NCBI GenBank assembly: GCA_945621435.1
Contig: CALZBR010000008.1
Span: 1-64,000 of the forward strand
Length of the DNA: 64,000 bases
Source: an uncultured Lachnospiraceae bacterium
GTDB taxonomy: Bacteria; Bacillota; Clostridia; Lachnospirales; Lachnospiraceae
Direction of reading: 5' to 3'
The notes under the pieces were generated by a model. That model did not search any database and was not told the DNA's origin. It saw only the letters and a program-made list of their open reading frames with translations. The translations under genes were made by a program, and so were the position numbers. Below, one piece after another: positions 35,717 through 45,287 of the stretch; positions within the stretch are counted from its first letter, which is position 1, and every line of letters starts with the position of its first letter.

Positions 35717-36739
35717 ATGATTACGGTTTCCTTATGCATGATTGTAAAAAACGAAGAGAGAATACTGAGGAGATGTCTGGACAGTATTGTGGATCTGGTG
35801 GATGAGGTCGTGATAGTGGACACCGGGTCAGAGGATGCCACGAAGCAGATTGCGGAAGAGTACGGAGCTGCAATCTATGATTTTAAGTGGATTGATGATT
35901 TCAGTGCGGCGAGAAATTATGCATTTTCCAAAGCCACGAAGGAGTATATTTATTCTGCTGATGCCGATGAGGTGTTGGATGAGGAGAATCGCAACAGATT
36001 TCGTTTGCTGAAGGAGAATCTTCTTCCGGAGATAGAACTGGTCCAAATGAAATACAGGAATCAGCTTAAGTTCAATACAGTCTACAATTTTGATGAGGAA
36101 TACCGGCCTAAATTATTCAAGCGGCTGAGAGAATTTGTCTGGGAAGCACCGATTCATGAAACGGTGAGATTGAGTCCGGTTGTATATGACAGTGACATAG
36201 TAATCGAACACTTGCCTGAAGCAAGCCATGCGAAAAGAGATTTGGATAATTTTTATCGTCATGCGACTGAGGAATATCGGTTACCTGCAAGACTACATAA
36301 TATGTATGCCAGGGAATTGCTGATGGCAGGGGATGAAGAGGACTTTTCCAAGGCAGAAGGAGTGTTTGAAGCCTCTGTGGCTGACTGTGGCAGAAGCGCC
36401 GAGGAGATTTCGGAAGCCTGTTGTGTGCTGGCTCATGTTGCCAGACTAAGAGGAGACACAAAGAGATTATTGAAATACACATCGAAGGTTCTGGCCGGAG
36501 AGGCCAATTCGGAGATTTGCTACGAATTGGGATGCTTTTATGAAGGTCAGGGAGATTACGAGGAGGCGGCGCTGTGGTTTTATAACGCAGTGTATGAAAC
36601 AAGCCCTATTTTATATCTTTGTGCGGGAGGAACGGAAGCATTGAAAGGATTGATCCGTTGCTATGAGATACTTGGATATCCCCAACAGGTTGAGATATAC
36701 CGCGAAGAATTGGGAAAACGGATGACAGAGGGAGCGTAG
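35717..36739 (+). CDS. Family 2 glycosyltransferase with TPR-like tail
   Basis: A 340-residue cytoplasmic protein. The N-terminal half is a GT2 domain (SLCMIVKNEERILRRCLDSI, EVVIVDTGSEDATKQIA, metal-binding ADADEV). The C-terminal half has helical repeats resembling TPRs (ICYELGCFYEGQGDYEEAALW). The ATG at 35717 has GGAGG 7 nt upstream; the frame extends 9 codons further. It directly follows the Tad operon by 30 bp, so it could glycosylate a pilus or surface component. Equally it may be unrelated and co-transcribed with hisC, which starts 4 bp after it. Confidence 0.82.
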   Translation: MITVSLCMIVKNEERILRRCLDSIVDLVDEVVIVDTGSEDATKQIAEEYGAAIYDFKWIDDFSAARNYAFSKATKEYIYSADADEVLDEENRNRFRLLKENLLPEIELVQMKYRNQLKFNTVYNFDEEYRPKLFKRLREFVWEAPIHETVRLSPVVYDSDIVIEHLPEASHAKRDLDNFYRHATEEYRLPARLHNMYARELLMAGDEEDFSKAEGVFEASVADCGRSAEEISEACCVLAHVARLRGDTKRLLKYTSKVLAGEANSEICYELGCFYEGQGDYEEAALWFYNAVYETSPILYLCAGGTEALKGLIRCYEILGYPQQVEIYREELGKRMTEGA

Positions 36740-36743
36740 AATC

Positions 36744-37802
36744 ATGAAATGGGAAGATAATGTTCGAAAAGTAGTACCTTATATTGCGGGAGAACAGCCG
36801 AAAGAAAAGAATATCATTAAGCTCAATACCAATGAATGCCCTTATCCGCCGGCGCCCGGAGTGAAGAAGCTGGCAGAGGAACTGGATTGTGATGCCATGA
36901 GGCTCTATCCTGATTCCAACAGTACGCCCTTGGCGGAAGCTTTGGCAGAGTACTATCATGTGAAGCCCGGTCAGGTGTTTGTGGGAGTGGGTTCTGATGA
37001 TGTCCTGGCCATGGCATTTATGACCTTTTTTAACAGTGACAAACCGATTCTCTTTCCGGATGTGACGTATTCTTTTTACGATGTGTGGGCTGATCTGTAC
37101 AGGATTCCTTATCAAACCTGTGCCCTGGATGAGAATTGGAAGCTTCGCCCGGAGGATTATGAACAGCCAAACGGAGGTATCATATTCCCCAACCCCAATG
37201 CACCGACAGGAGTTTTGGAGAGTATCGGGACGGTAGAAAGAATCATTGCCGCAAACAGGGATGTGGTGGTGATTGTGGATGAAGCATACATAGATTTTGG
37301 CGGTGTCAGTGCATTGCCGCTGATTGAAAAATATGATAATTTACTGGTGGTACAGACCTTTTCCAAGTCAAGGGCCATGGCAGGCATGAGAATCGGATAC
37401 TGTATCGGCAATGAGAAGCTGATTGCATATCTCAATGATGTGAAGTTTTCGTTCAACTCCTATACGATGAACCGTCCTTCTCAGCTGCTTGGTGTGGAGG
37501 CAGTGCGGGACGATGCTTACTTTAAGGAGATAACATCAAAAATCGTTGCGACTAGAGAACGCGTAAAAAAGGAGCTGAAGGAATTGGGGTTTTCCTTTAC
37601 GGATTCCAAGACCAATTTCCTGTTTGCCACACATGAAAGAATTCCGGCTCAGGAGATTTTTCAGGCACTCAGAGCAGCGGGCATATACGTGAGATATTGG
37701 AATAAACCGAGGATTTCAAATCACCTTAGAATCACCATAGGTACAGAGGAACAGATGGATAGCTTGCTTGCATTCCTGAAACAATATATAGCTGAACACT
37801 AA
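36744..37802 (+). CDS. hisC: Histidinol-phosphate aminotransferase
   Basis: A 352-residue fold-type I PLP enzyme of histidine synthesis, converting imidazole-acetol phosphate and glutamate to histidinol phosphate. Motifs: IKLNTNECPYPPAP, RLYPDSN, PNPNAPTG, DEAYIDFG and the PLP lysine in TFSKSRAMAGMRIGY near residue 207. Length is typical. GGAG precedes the ATG, 4 bp after the glycosyltransferase stop. No other his gene is in the window; stand-alone HisC homologs sometimes act on other substrates such as aromatic amino acids. Confidence 0.9.
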   Translation: MKWEDNVRKVVPYIAGEQPKEKNIIKLNTNECPYPPAPGVKKLAEELDCDAMRLYPDSNSTPLAEALAEYYHVKPGQVFVGVGSDDVLAMAFMTFFNSDKPILFPDVTYSFYDVWADLYRIPYQTCALDENWKLRPEDYEQPNGGIIFPNPNAPTGVLESIGTVERIIAANRDVVVIVDEAYIDFGGVSALPLIEKYDNLLVVQTFSKSRAMAGMRIGYCIGNEKLIAYLNDVKFSFNSYTMNRPSQLLGVEAVRDDAYFKEITSKIVATRERVKKELKELGFSFTDSKTNFLFATHERIPAQEIFQALRAAGIYVRYWNKPRISNHLRITIGTEEQMDSLLAFLKQYIAEH

Positions 37803-37821
37803 TAAAAGATAGGAGATTAAC

Positions 37822-38667
37822 ATGATTAAGAGTATTCTAAAAGGTATGGTAATCGGTATTGCCAATATCGTTCCCGGAGTCAGCGGCGGCACCATGATGG
37901 TTGCCATGGGCATCTATGATAAGCTGCTTCATTGCATTACACATTTGTTTCGTGAGTTTAAGAAAAGCGTGCTGTTTGTACTGCCTATTGCAATCGGCAT
38001 GGTAATTGCCATCGCAGGCAGCTCTTTCGGACTGACCTGGCTTTTTGATCATTTCCCTTTGCAGACGACTCTCGTTTTTGTGGGATTGATTCTGGGTGGT
38101 CTTCCTGCTATTTACGGTAAGGTGAAGGGGCAGAAGATTAAGGTAGGACATCTGATTGCCGGACTTTTATTCTTTGCACTGGTAGTGGGGATGGCTGTGC
38201 TTGGAGAGACAGAAGAAACCAATACCGTACTGACACTGGATTTTGTCAATATGCTGAAGCTTCTGGGAGTGGGAGTGATTGCCTCTGCAACTATGATTAT
38301 TCCCGGGGTCAGCGGTTCCATGGTATTGATGCTTTTGGGTTATTATTTCCCTGTGTTGAATGCAATCAAAGAGTTGATTTCGGCTCTTATGAAGTTCGAT
38401 GTTCCGGTGATTTTACATAATTGCGGTATTCTGGTTCCTTTTGGACTGGGAATTGTAGCAGGTATCTTTGGAATTGCCAAACTGATGGAGATGATCTTTG
38501 AGAAATTCCCGTTGTATGCATACTGGGGCATTATCGGTCTGATCGTGGCGTCTCCCATTGCCATTATTATGCAGGGTACCTATTCTGCGATTACCTTTGT
38601 AAGTGTATTGACCGGAGCCCTTGGTCTGGCGGTGGGCTTTGTGGTTGCAATGAAACTGGGAGAATAG
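37822..38667 (+). CDS. DUF368 membrane protein, PopT-like undecaprenyl phosphate translocase
   Basis: A 281-residue polytopic protein with the DUF368 double signature: IANIVPGVSGGTMMVAMGIY near the N-terminus and ATMIIPGVSGSMVLMLLGYY in the second half. Members called PopT recycle undecaprenyl phosphate across the membrane for wall synthesis. AGGAG lies before the ATG. It follows hisC by 19 bp, an association with no obvious functional logic. The family call is firm; the function follows from published work on homologs. Confidence 0.87.
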   Translation: MIKSILKGMVIGIANIVPGVSGGTMMVAMGIYDKLLHCITHLFREFKKSVLFVLPIAIGMVIAIAGSSFGLTWLFDHFPLQTTLVFVGLILGGLPAIYGKVKGQKIKVGHLIAGLLFFALVVGMAVLGETEETNTVLTLDFVNMLKLLGVGVIASATMIIPGVSGSMVLMLLGYYFPVLNAIKELISALMKFDVPVILHNCGILVPFGLGIVAGIFGIAKLMEMIFEKFPLYAYWGIIGLIVASPIAIIMQGTYSAITFVSVLTGALGLAVGFVVAMKLGE

Positions 38668-38728
38668 ACCGGGTATGCTTTGTGGGGCAATGCGGTTTCG
38701 GAGAGAAGCAGTTTGCGGAAGGTAAGTT

Positions 38729-39526
38729 ATGATGAATGCATATCAGGGCTTTGCCGGGGTGTATGATGAGTTCATGGATAATGCACCTTATGAAGAATGG
38801 GCAGAACGATTGGACTGTCTGATAAAAAAATATGGCGTTTCCCTTCCGGAAAGAGATGCAGAGAACCTGCTTGATTCAGAGAAAAATCTGGTTCTGGACA
38901 TGGGCTGTGGTACAGGGACTCTGACGGAACTCATGTATCAAAAGGGCTATGATATGATGGGAATCGATCTCTCGGGGGAAATGCTGGCTGTTGCCATGGA
39001 TAAAAAAGCGGAAAGCGGTTCCCACATAATCTATCTGCAGCAGGACATGAGAGAGCTGGAATTGTACAGCACTGTGGGCACGATTTACAGTATGTGCGAT
39101 TCGGTAAATTACATTTTGGAAGAGGATGAATTGTTGCAGGTGTTCTCCCTGGTTAATAATTATTTGTTCCCGGGAGGAGTGTTTATCTTTGACTTCAATA
39201 CGGTTTATAAATACCGGGAAGTGATAGGAGATACCGTAATCGCCGAAAACAGAGAGGATTGCAGTTTTATCTGGGAGAATTATTACGATACCGAGGAAGA
39301 ACTGAATGAATATGATATGACCTTTTATGTGCGGGAGGGAGAGCTGTTCCGGCGATATACGGAGACTCATGTGCAGAGAGGCTATACACCGGCACAAATG
39401 GTGAGATTACTGGAACAGGCGGGACTGCAGGTACTTGAGATGGGTGATGCGGATAGCGGCGGTGTTGTGCATGAAAAAAGCGAACGGATTTATGTCGTTG
39501 CCGGAGAGAAAAATAAGAAAGTGTGA
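38729..39526 (+). CDS. Class I SAM-dependent methyltransferase
   Basis: A 265-residue cytoplasmic protein with motif I VLDMGCGTGTLTELM, motif II GIDLSGEMLAVA and a QQDMRELEL acidic loop. The N-terminal GFAGVYDEFMDNAPYEEW is typical of a Firmicute methyltransferase group of unknown substrate. AAGG precedes the double ATG. hslO follows closely: an in-frame GTG at 39523 would overlap, but the likely hslO start is 39550. The substrate cannot be inferred. Confidence 0.85.
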   Translation: MMNAYQGFAGVYDEFMDNAPYEEWAERLDCLIKKYGVSLPERDAENLLDSEKNLVLDMGCGTGTLTELMYQKGYDMMGIDLSGEMLAVAMDKKAESGSHIIYLQQDMRELELYSTVGTIYSMCDSVNYILEEDELLQVFSLVNNYLFPGGVFIFDFNTVYKYREVIGDTVIAENREDCSFIWENYYDTEEELNEYDMTFYVREGELFRRYTETHVQRGYTPAQMVRLLEQAGLQVLEMGDADSGGVVHEKSERIYVVAGEKNKKV

Positions 39527-39549
39527 TTAGGTACTTCGGGAGGTTTGAA

Positions 39550-40431
39550 GTGGAAGATTATATGGTACGTGCTACTGCAACAGATGCGCAGATCAGGGCT
39601 TTTGCCTGCACTGCGAGGGAAATGGTGGAAAAAGCAAGAAAGATTCACAACACCAGTCCGATTATTACGGCTGCCCTTGGAAGATTATTGAGTGCCGGAG
39701 CCATGATGGGAAGTATGCTGAAGGGAGACAAGGAATTGTTGACCTTACAGATCAAAGGCGACGGACCCGTCCAAGGACTGATTGTGACGGCAGATTCCCT
39801 TGGCAATGTGAAAGGGTATCCGGAGGTACCGGATGTTATTTTGCCGGCCAATGCACAGGGAAAGTTTGATGTGGCAGGAGCAGTTGGAAAAGGTTATTTG
39901 AGTGTCATTAAGGATATGGGATTAAAAGAGCCCTATGTGGGGCAGACTGAGTTACAGACAGGAGAGATAGCGGAGGATTTGACTTATTACTTTGCCACCT
40001 CTGAGCAGGTTCCCTCTTCGGTGGGACTTGGAGTATTAATGAATCGTGACAACACGGTTTGCCAGGCAGGAGGATTTATCATTCAGCTGATGCCTTTTGC
40101 TGAGGATGAAGTGATTGAAAAATTGGAGAAGAATCTGCAAAAGATCAGCTCCGTAACATCAATTCTAAAAGAAGGAAACACTCCGGAACAAATGCTGGAG
40201 ATCCTCTTGGAGGGCTTGAATCCGGAGGCGCTGGACAAGATGCCCATTGCATATTCCTGTAACTGCGGCAGGCAGAAGATAGAGAAGGTATTAATCAGCC
40301 TGGGAGCCGAAGAAATACAGGATATGATTGAGGATGGAAAAGAGATTGAGGTTAATTGTCATTTCTGCAATGCACAATACAAATTCAGTGTGGAGGAATT
40401 GAAGACAATCCTGCAACAGTGTAACGGTTAA
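39550..40431 (+). CDS. hslO: Hsp33 redox-regulated chaperone
   Basis: A 293-residue cytoplasmic chaperone switched on by oxidation. The four zinc-binding Cys are in SCNCGRQ and CHFCNAQ near the C-terminus. I place the start at GTG 39550 because GGGAGG stands 6 nt before it and because the protein then begins EDYMVRATATD, the usual Hsp33 N-terminus. An upstream GTG at 39523 would add nine residues and overlap the methyltransferase. The family segments SAGAMMGSMLKGD and IKGDGP are present. Likely co-transcribed with the methyltransferase and nadE. Confidence 0.92.
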   Translation: MEDYMVRATATDAQIRAFACTAREMVEKARKIHNTSPIITAALGRLLSAGAMMGSMLKGDKELLTLQIKGDGPVQGLIVTADSLGNVKGYPEVPDVILPANAQGKFDVAGAVGKGYLSVIKDMGLKEPYVGQTELQTGEIAEDLTYYFATSEQVPSSVGLGVLMNRDNTVCQAGGFIIQLMPFAEDEVIEKLEKNLQKISSVTSILKEGNTPEQMLEILLEGLNPEALDKMPIAYSCNCGRQKIEKVLISLGAEEIQDMIEDGKEIEVNCHFCNAQYKFSVEELKTILQQCNG

Positions 40432-40472
40432 TTCAGAGAGAACTCTGCCGGGAATCGGAGAAAGAGGCGTAC

Positions 40473-42395
40473 GTGAGACAGGGATTCATAAAAGTAGCGG
40501 CTGTAACACCAAAAATCAAAGTGGCCAATCCTCTCTACAACAGGGAAGTGATTTGTGAGGGTTTGGAGAAGGCAATGGCACGGGGAGCAAAAATCATTGT
40601 ATTTCCTGAGTTGTGTCTGACAGGGTATACCTGTGGAGATTTGTACCTGCAGCAGCTCCTGATTCAGGAGTCAGGGAACCAGCTGTTTCAGATCGCAGAG
40701 GCGACGAAGGGAAAAGATGCACTGGTAATGGTAGGTCTGCCTGTAGAGAGAGAAGGAAAGCTTTACAATGTGGCAGCGGTTCTGCAGAATGGTGAAATCC
40801 TTGGCATGGTACCGAAAACCAACATCCCGTCCTATGCGGAATTCTATGAAGGCAGACATTTTGCGCAAGGCAATGAGGAAGTTGCAGAGTATAGCTTCGC
40901 AGGAAGAACGATTCCCTTTGGTACGAATCTTCTCTTTGTCTGTGACAATATTCCGGAATTACGGGTTGCCTGTGAGCTTTGTGAAGATTTATGGGTGGCA
41001 AATCCCCCCAGTACCAATCATGCACTGATGGGAGCAACCGTGATAGCGAATCTGTCAGCTTCCAATGAGACGATCGGTAAGGACGAATATAGAGAGCTGT
41101 TGGTCAGATCCGGAAGTGCAAGATTGATCTGCGGATATATTTATGCTTCTGCCGGGGAAGGTGAGTCTACGCAGGACCTGGTGTTTGGCGGACACAACTT
41201 AATTGCTGAAAACGGGACTATCCTTGCGCAGGCAAAGAAATTTCATAATGAGATTTTGTATGCTGACCTGGACGTACAGAGAATTGTTGCTGACAGAAAA
41301 AAGATGGGAACCTTTGGAAAGGAACCACAGAAAATATACAAAAAGGTTCATTTTACATTTGAACTGGCAGAGACAAATCTGGAAAGATATTTCAGCCCTA
41401 TGCCTTTTGTGCCGTCGGATGAAAGAAAGAAACGGCAGAGGTGCGAAGAAATCTTAGCCATTCAATCCTATGGCTTGAAAAAGCGATATGAACATATCGG
41501 TGCGAAAACAGCAGTGATCGGTATTTCCGGAGGGCTGGATTCCACTCTGGCGCTGCTGGTAACGGTGCGGACATTTGATCTGTTGGGAATTGACAGGAAA
41601 GGTATCTATGCCATTACGATGCCTTGTTTTGGCACCACAGACAGAACCTATGAGAATGCCTGCAAGCTGTCACAGGTTCTTGGAGTGACCCTTCGCGAGG
41701 TTGATATCAGAGAAGCCGTACGGGTTCATTTTCACGATATTGGTCAGGAGGAAAGCAGGCATGATGTGACCTATGAAAACGGTCAGGCAAGAGAACGTAC
41801 TCAAGTGTTGATGGATATTGCCAATATGGTAAACGGACTCGTGATCGGAACTGGAGACATGTCGGAACTGGCACTGGGATGGGCGACCTATAACGGGGAT
41901 CATATGTCGATGTATGGCGTGAACGCTGGGGTACCTAAAACACTGGTACGTCATCTGGTAAAGTATTATGCGGACACCTGCGATAATGCAGAGCTTCAGA
42001 CCGTGCTTGAGGATGTGCTGGATACTCCGGTAAGTCCGGAACTTCTTCCCCCCAAGGAAGGAGAGATTGCCCAGAAGACAGAGGAGCTGGTGGGACCGTA
42101 TGAATTACATGATTTCTTTTTGTATTATGTTTTAAGATTTGGATATGCCCCTGCTAAACTTTTCAGGGTGGCGAAGTGTGCTTTGAAGGAGAGTTATTCG
42201 GAAGAAGAGATTTTGAAATGGATGAAAAACTTCTATAAGAGATTTTTCCAGAACCAGTTCAAGCGTTCCTGTCTGCCGGATGGACCGAAGGTGGGAAGCA
42301 TAGCACTTTCCCCCAGAGGAGACTGGCGAATGCCCTCTGACGCATGTGCCGGATTGTGGCTGGAAGAAGCAGAGCATTGTGGGAATCTCCCATAG
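40473..42395 (+). CDS. nadE: Glutamine-dependent NAD+ synthetase
   Basis: A 640-residue two-domain enzyme that amidates deamido-NAD using glutamine. The N-terminal nitrilase-type glutaminase shows its Glu in VFPELCLTGY, Lys in VPKTNIPSY and Cys in CELCEDLW. The C-terminal synthetase has the PP-loop GISGGLDSTLALL and GTGDMSELALGWATYNGDH. The start is GTG 40473 with AGAGG upstream. Length fits the long glutamine-using form. It ends the methyltransferase-hslO-nadE group and faces a minus-strand gene across a hairpin. Confidence 0.94.
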   Translation: MRQGFIKVAAVTPKIKVANPLYNREVICEGLEKAMARGAKIIVFPELCLTGYTCGDLYLQQLLIQESGNQLFQIAEATKGKDALVMVGLPVEREGKLYNVAAVLQNGEILGMVPKTNIPSYAEFYEGRHFAQGNEEVAEYSFAGRTIPFGTNLLFVCDNIPELRVACELCEDLWVANPPSTNHALMGATVIANLSASNETIGKDEYRELLVRSGSARLICGYIYASAGEGESTQDLVFGGHNLIAENGTILAQAKKFHNEILYADLDVQRIVADRKKMGTFGKEPQKIYKKVHFTFELAETNLERYFSPMPFVPSDERKKRQRCEEILAIQSYGLKKRYEHIGAKTAVIGISGGLDSTLALLVTVRTFDLLGIDRKGIYAITMPCFGTTDRTYENACKLSQVLGVTLREVDIREAVRVHFHDIGQEESRHDVTYENGQARERTQVLMDIANMVNGLVIGTGDMSELALGWATYNGDHMSMYGVNAGVPKTLVRHLVKYYADTCDNAELQTVLEDVLDTPVSPELLPPKEGEIAQKTEELVGPYELHDFFLYYVLRFGYAPAKLFRVAKCALKESYSEEEILKWMKNFYKRFFQNQFKRSCLPDGPKVGSIALSPRGDWRMPSDACAGLWLEEAEHCGNLP

Positions 42396-42459
42396 ATATG
42401 AGCTTGCAGGAACCCTGAGTCAACGTGAATGAAAACCGCAGGAAGGGGATGGCAGAAAG

Positions 42460-42487
42460 AAATACGGACGCCTGCGCGCCCGTATTT
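42460..42487. terminator. Bidirectional terminator-like hairpin
   Basis: AAATACGG pairs with CCGTATTT around a GC-rich centre, between convergent nadE and the gene at 42508. The T run is short, so efficiency is uncertain. Confidence 0.6.
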
Positions 42488-42507
42488 GAAGTTGGATGAG
42501 ATAAGTT

Positions 42508-42972
42508 TTACTGTGTGATCAAAGCCTTATCCAGAGAAGTCTGAAGGGTTTCCAGCAGAACCAGTGAAGTATATTTATTCTCGGCGGAGTAGGTAACGCC
42601 GTCTAAAGTTTGTAATTCATATACCTGATTGCAGATGGATTCAAAGGTGGGTTCCAGTAATGGATACATGGTGGCGATGGCTTCGTTTAAGTTTACCATC
42701 CTGATGGAAGTAATGGTGTTCCGGTCTACGGTAACCTCTACATCAAGTGTTTCACTTCCCAGTACGAGTTCTGTGGTATAGACGCCCGGTATGTATATAG
42801 ATTCCCCACTGGCAGCTGTTGCAGGGTCCGGGGAGGCGGTTTGGTTCTTGTCTTTGTCCGGAAGGAGCATCATGATCAACAGAATGATGAACAGAATTCC
42901 CAGGACGGCAAAGATGCCGGTATAAATCAGTTCCTTCATGTGAAGTACGACAATTTTTGTTTTTGCGCTCAT
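42508..42972 (-). CDS. Membrane-anchored exported protein, FMN-binding-like
   Basis: A 154-residue protein with one N-terminal membrane segment (GILFIILLIMMLL), a short Pro/Ala/Ser linker and an exported domain of about 90 residues. The domain pattern YIPGVYTTELVLG followed by VEVTVDRNTITSI resembles FMN-binding domains of electron-transport proteins, but the flavin-attachment SGAT motif is absent, so cofactor binding is doubtful. The ATG at 42972 has AGGGG 9 nt upstream; the frame extends 24 codons further. It is transcribed toward nadE. Function unknown. Confidence 0.6.
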   Translation of the reverse strand: MSAKTKIVVLHMKELIYTGIFAVLGILFIILLIMMLLPDKDKNQTASPDPATAASGESIYIPGVYTTELVLGSETLDVEVTVDRNTITSIRMVNLNEAIATMYPLLEPTFESICNQVYELQTLDGVTYSAENKYTSLVLLETLQTSLDKALITQ

Positions 42973-43060
42973 TTGAATTCCCCTTGATTTCAACAGATTA
43001 GAATTCTTTATACACATTATGAATGACAGAAGAGGATTATGCATCTTTGTAAAATATTCA

Positions 43061-43090
43061 TTGACAGAGAGTGCGTATCACTGATATGAT
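43061..43090 (+). promoter_or_regulatory. Promoter for dapF-dapL
   Basis: TTGACA, 18-bp spacer, TATGAT with TGA just before it as an extended element. Transcription should start near 43097. Confidence 0.7.
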
Positions 43091-43100
43091 GTGGAAGGAC

Positions 43101-43140
43101 AAGGGCGTTCTATGTTGGGATAGGACTGCCCTTTTGTTTT
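43101..43140 (+). terminator. Promoter-proximal terminator in the dapF leader
   Basis: AAGGGCGTTCTAT pairs with ATAGGACTGCCCTT (one bulge) around GTTGGG and ends in TTTTGTTTT. It begins within about 5 nt of the predicted transcription start and 46 nt before dapF, so it is a candidate attenuator or short-RNA terminator. No plus-strand gene precedes it for it to end. Confidence 0.65.
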
Positions 43141-43186
43141 GCTGAAATCGGACGGAAATGGCGAAACGGAAAGGATAAAAACAGAA

Positions 43187-44050
43187 ATGAAATTTACGAA
43201 GATGCAAGGCTGCGGAAATGATTATGTTTATGTTGACGGAGCAACAGAGCAGATACCTGCAGAGAAGAAACCGGAAATTGTACAACGTTTGAGCGACAGA
43301 CATTTTGGTATCGGCGGAGATGGCGTTATTTTTATCAATCCATCCGCGGAAGCTGATTTTGAAATGGAAATGTATAACGCAGACGGTACCAGAGCACAGA
43401 TGTGCGGCAACGGAATCCGCTGTGTGGCTAAGTATGTATATGATAAAGGGCTTACCGACAAGGAGGAGATTTCCATTGTCAGTGCAGGAAGTGTAAAGTA
43501 TCTCAGCCTGACTTTAGAGGGCAGGAATCCGGCTGTCGGTGCGCGAGGCTCCGTTAAGAAGGTTCGTGTGAATATGGGAAGCCCTGTGTTACATGCATCG
43601 GAAATTCCGGTTCTTTCAGACAATGAAACGGTGGTGGATGAACTGATTTATGTAGATGATGAAGAGTACAGGATGACCTGTGTTTCTATGGGGAATCCGC
43701 ATGCGGTCATCTTTATGAACGGAGTGGCGGATAAGAACCTGGAGGAGATTGGACCTTCTTTTGAGAATCATGTCCGTTTTCCGGAGCGTATCAATACAGA
43801 GTTTGTGGAGATTCTGGACAGAGAGAATGTGTTTATGCGTGTCTGGGAGAGAGGAACCGGGGAGACCCTGGCCTGTGGAACCGGTTGCTGCGCCACAGCA
43901 GTTGCCTGTGTTCTCAACGGACTGACGGAAAACAAGATCACTGTGAAGCTTTTGGGCGGAGAATTACAGATTGAGTGGAACAGGGAAGAAAATATCGTAT
44001 ATATGACGGGACCTGCAGAAATTGTATTCGAGGGGGAGATTGAGTTATGA
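43187..44050 (+). CDS. dapF: Diaminopimelate epimerase
   Basis: A 287-residue cytoplasmic enzyme converting LL- to meso-diaminopimelate for lysine and peptidoglycan. The two catalytic Cys are in MCGNGIRC near residue 72 and LACGTGCCATA near 229. The N-terminal KMQGCGNDYVYVDG and GIGGDGVIF are family hallmarks. The ATG at 43187 gives the family start; the open frame extends 16 codons further up without support. Its stop overlaps dapL by 4 nt, consistent with the two enzymes acting in consecutive steps. Confidence 0.95.
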   Translation: MKFTKMQGCGNDYVYVDGATEQIPAEKKPEIVQRLSDRHFGIGGDGVIFINPSAEADFEMEMYNADGTRAQMCGNGIRCVAKYVYDKGLTDKEEISIVSAGSVKYLSLTLEGRNPAVGARGSVKKVRVNMGSPVLHASEIPVLSDNETVVDELIYVDDEEYRMTCVSMGNPHAVIFMNGVADKNLEEIGPSFENHVRFPERINTEFVEILDRENVFMRVWERGTGETLACGTGCCATAVACVLNGLTENKITVKLLGGELQIEWNREENIVYMTGPAEIVFEGEIEL

Positions 44051-45267
44051 GCAGAGTGAATGAAAACTATTTGAAACTTCCGGGCAGTTATCTTTTTTCC
44101 ACCATTGGCAGAAAGGTAAGAGAATACAGTGAGACACATCCCGAGAAAAAAATTATTCGCCTTGGAATCGGAGATGTCACGCAGCCCCTGGCACCGGCAA
44201 TTATCGAAGCTTTACACAGTGCGGTGGATGAGATGGCGAAGCCTGAGACATTTCGTGGATATGCACCGGATCTGGGTTATGAATTCTTGAGAAATGCAAT
44301 TGCGAAAAATGACTATCAGGCAAGAGGATGTCAGATTGCGGCAGATGAAATATTTGTTTCTGACGGAGCGAAGAGTGACTCTGCGAACATACAGGAGGTT
44401 TTCAGTGCAGACAGTCGTATTGCTGTATGTGATCCTGTATATCCGGTCTACGTGGACTCCAACGTTATGGCCGGAAGAGCCGGGGATTATGATGCTGCAA
44501 AGCAGATCTGGAGTAACGTAATCTATATGCCCTGTACTGCTGAAAACGGATTTGCACCGGAATTTCCCATGGAAACACCTGACTTGATCTATCTTTGTTT
44601 CCCCAATAATCCCACAGGAGCAGCTATCACAAAAGCACAGCTTCAGGACTGGGTAGACTATGCAAATAAGTGTGGCGCAGTCATTATTTACGATGCTGCA
44701 TATGAAGCATATATATCCGAGGAAAATATTCCCCACAGCATCTATGAGTGTGAGGGAGCCAGGACCTGTGCAATTGAACTGCGTTCTTTTTCCAAGAATG
44801 CCGGGTTTACAGGCGTGAGACTTGGATTCACGGTGATTCCCAAGGAATTGAAATGTGGAGAAGTATCCTTACATTCCTTGTGGGCAAGAAGACATGGAAC
44901 GAAATACAACGGAGCACCTTATATTGTTCAGCGTGCCGGTGAAGCAGTCTATTCCGAAGCGGGGAAAGCACAGTTGAAAGCACAGGTAGCTTACTATATG
45001 AACAATGCACGTTATATTTATCAGGGATTAAAGGAAGTCGGTTATACGGTATCCGGTGGTGTCAATGCGCCTTATATCTGGCTGAAAGCACCCAATGGAA
45101 TGACAAGCTGGGAGTTTTTCGATTGCCTGCTGGAGAGGGTAAATGTGGTTGGTACACCGGGATCGGGATTCGGACCACACGGAGAAACTTATTTTCGTTT
45201 GACCGCTTTTGGCAGCTATGAGAATACAGTGGAAGCGGTTGAGAGGATTAAGAGCCTGCAGCTGTAA
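44047..45267 (+). CDS. dapL: LL-diaminopimelate aminotransferase
   Basis: A 406-residue fold-type I PLP enzyme making LL-diaminopimelate directly from tetrahydrodipicolinate and glutamate, bypassing the acyl-blocked routes. Motifs: RLGIGDVTQPLAPAI, FRGYAPDLGYEFLR, SDGAKSDSANIQE, FPNNPTGAAI and the PLP lysine in SFSKNAGFTGVR near residue 249. Length fits DapL. The ATG overlaps the dapF stop as ATGA. The pair indicates the aminotransferase pathway of lysine synthesis. Confidence 0.95.
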   Translation: MSRVNENYLKLPGSYLFSTIGRKVREYSETHPEKKIIRLGIGDVTQPLAPAIIEALHSAVDEMAKPETFRGYAPDLGYEFLRNAIAKNDYQARGCQIAADEIFVSDGAKSDSANIQEVFSADSRIAVCDPVYPVYVDSNVMAGRAGDYDAAKQIWSNVIYMPCTAENGFAPEFPMETPDLIYLCFPNNPTGAAITKAQLQDWVDYANKCGAVIIYDAAYEAYISEENIPHSIYECEGARTCAIELRSFSKNAGFTGVRLGFTVIPKELKCGEVSLHSLWARRHGTKYNGAPYIVQRAGEAVYSEAGKAQLKAQVAYYMNNARYIYQGLKEVGYTVSGGVNAPYIWLKAPNGMTSWEFFDCLLERVNVVGTPGSGFGPHGETYFRLTAFGSYENTVEAVERIKSLQL

Positions 45268-45287
45268 TAGCGGGCGGAGGAGTAAAG

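Noticed and set aside
43091-43186. Lysine riboswitch before dapF
   Set aside because: The leader is under 100 nt and shows none of the five-helix lysine aptamer; only one terminator-like stem is present.
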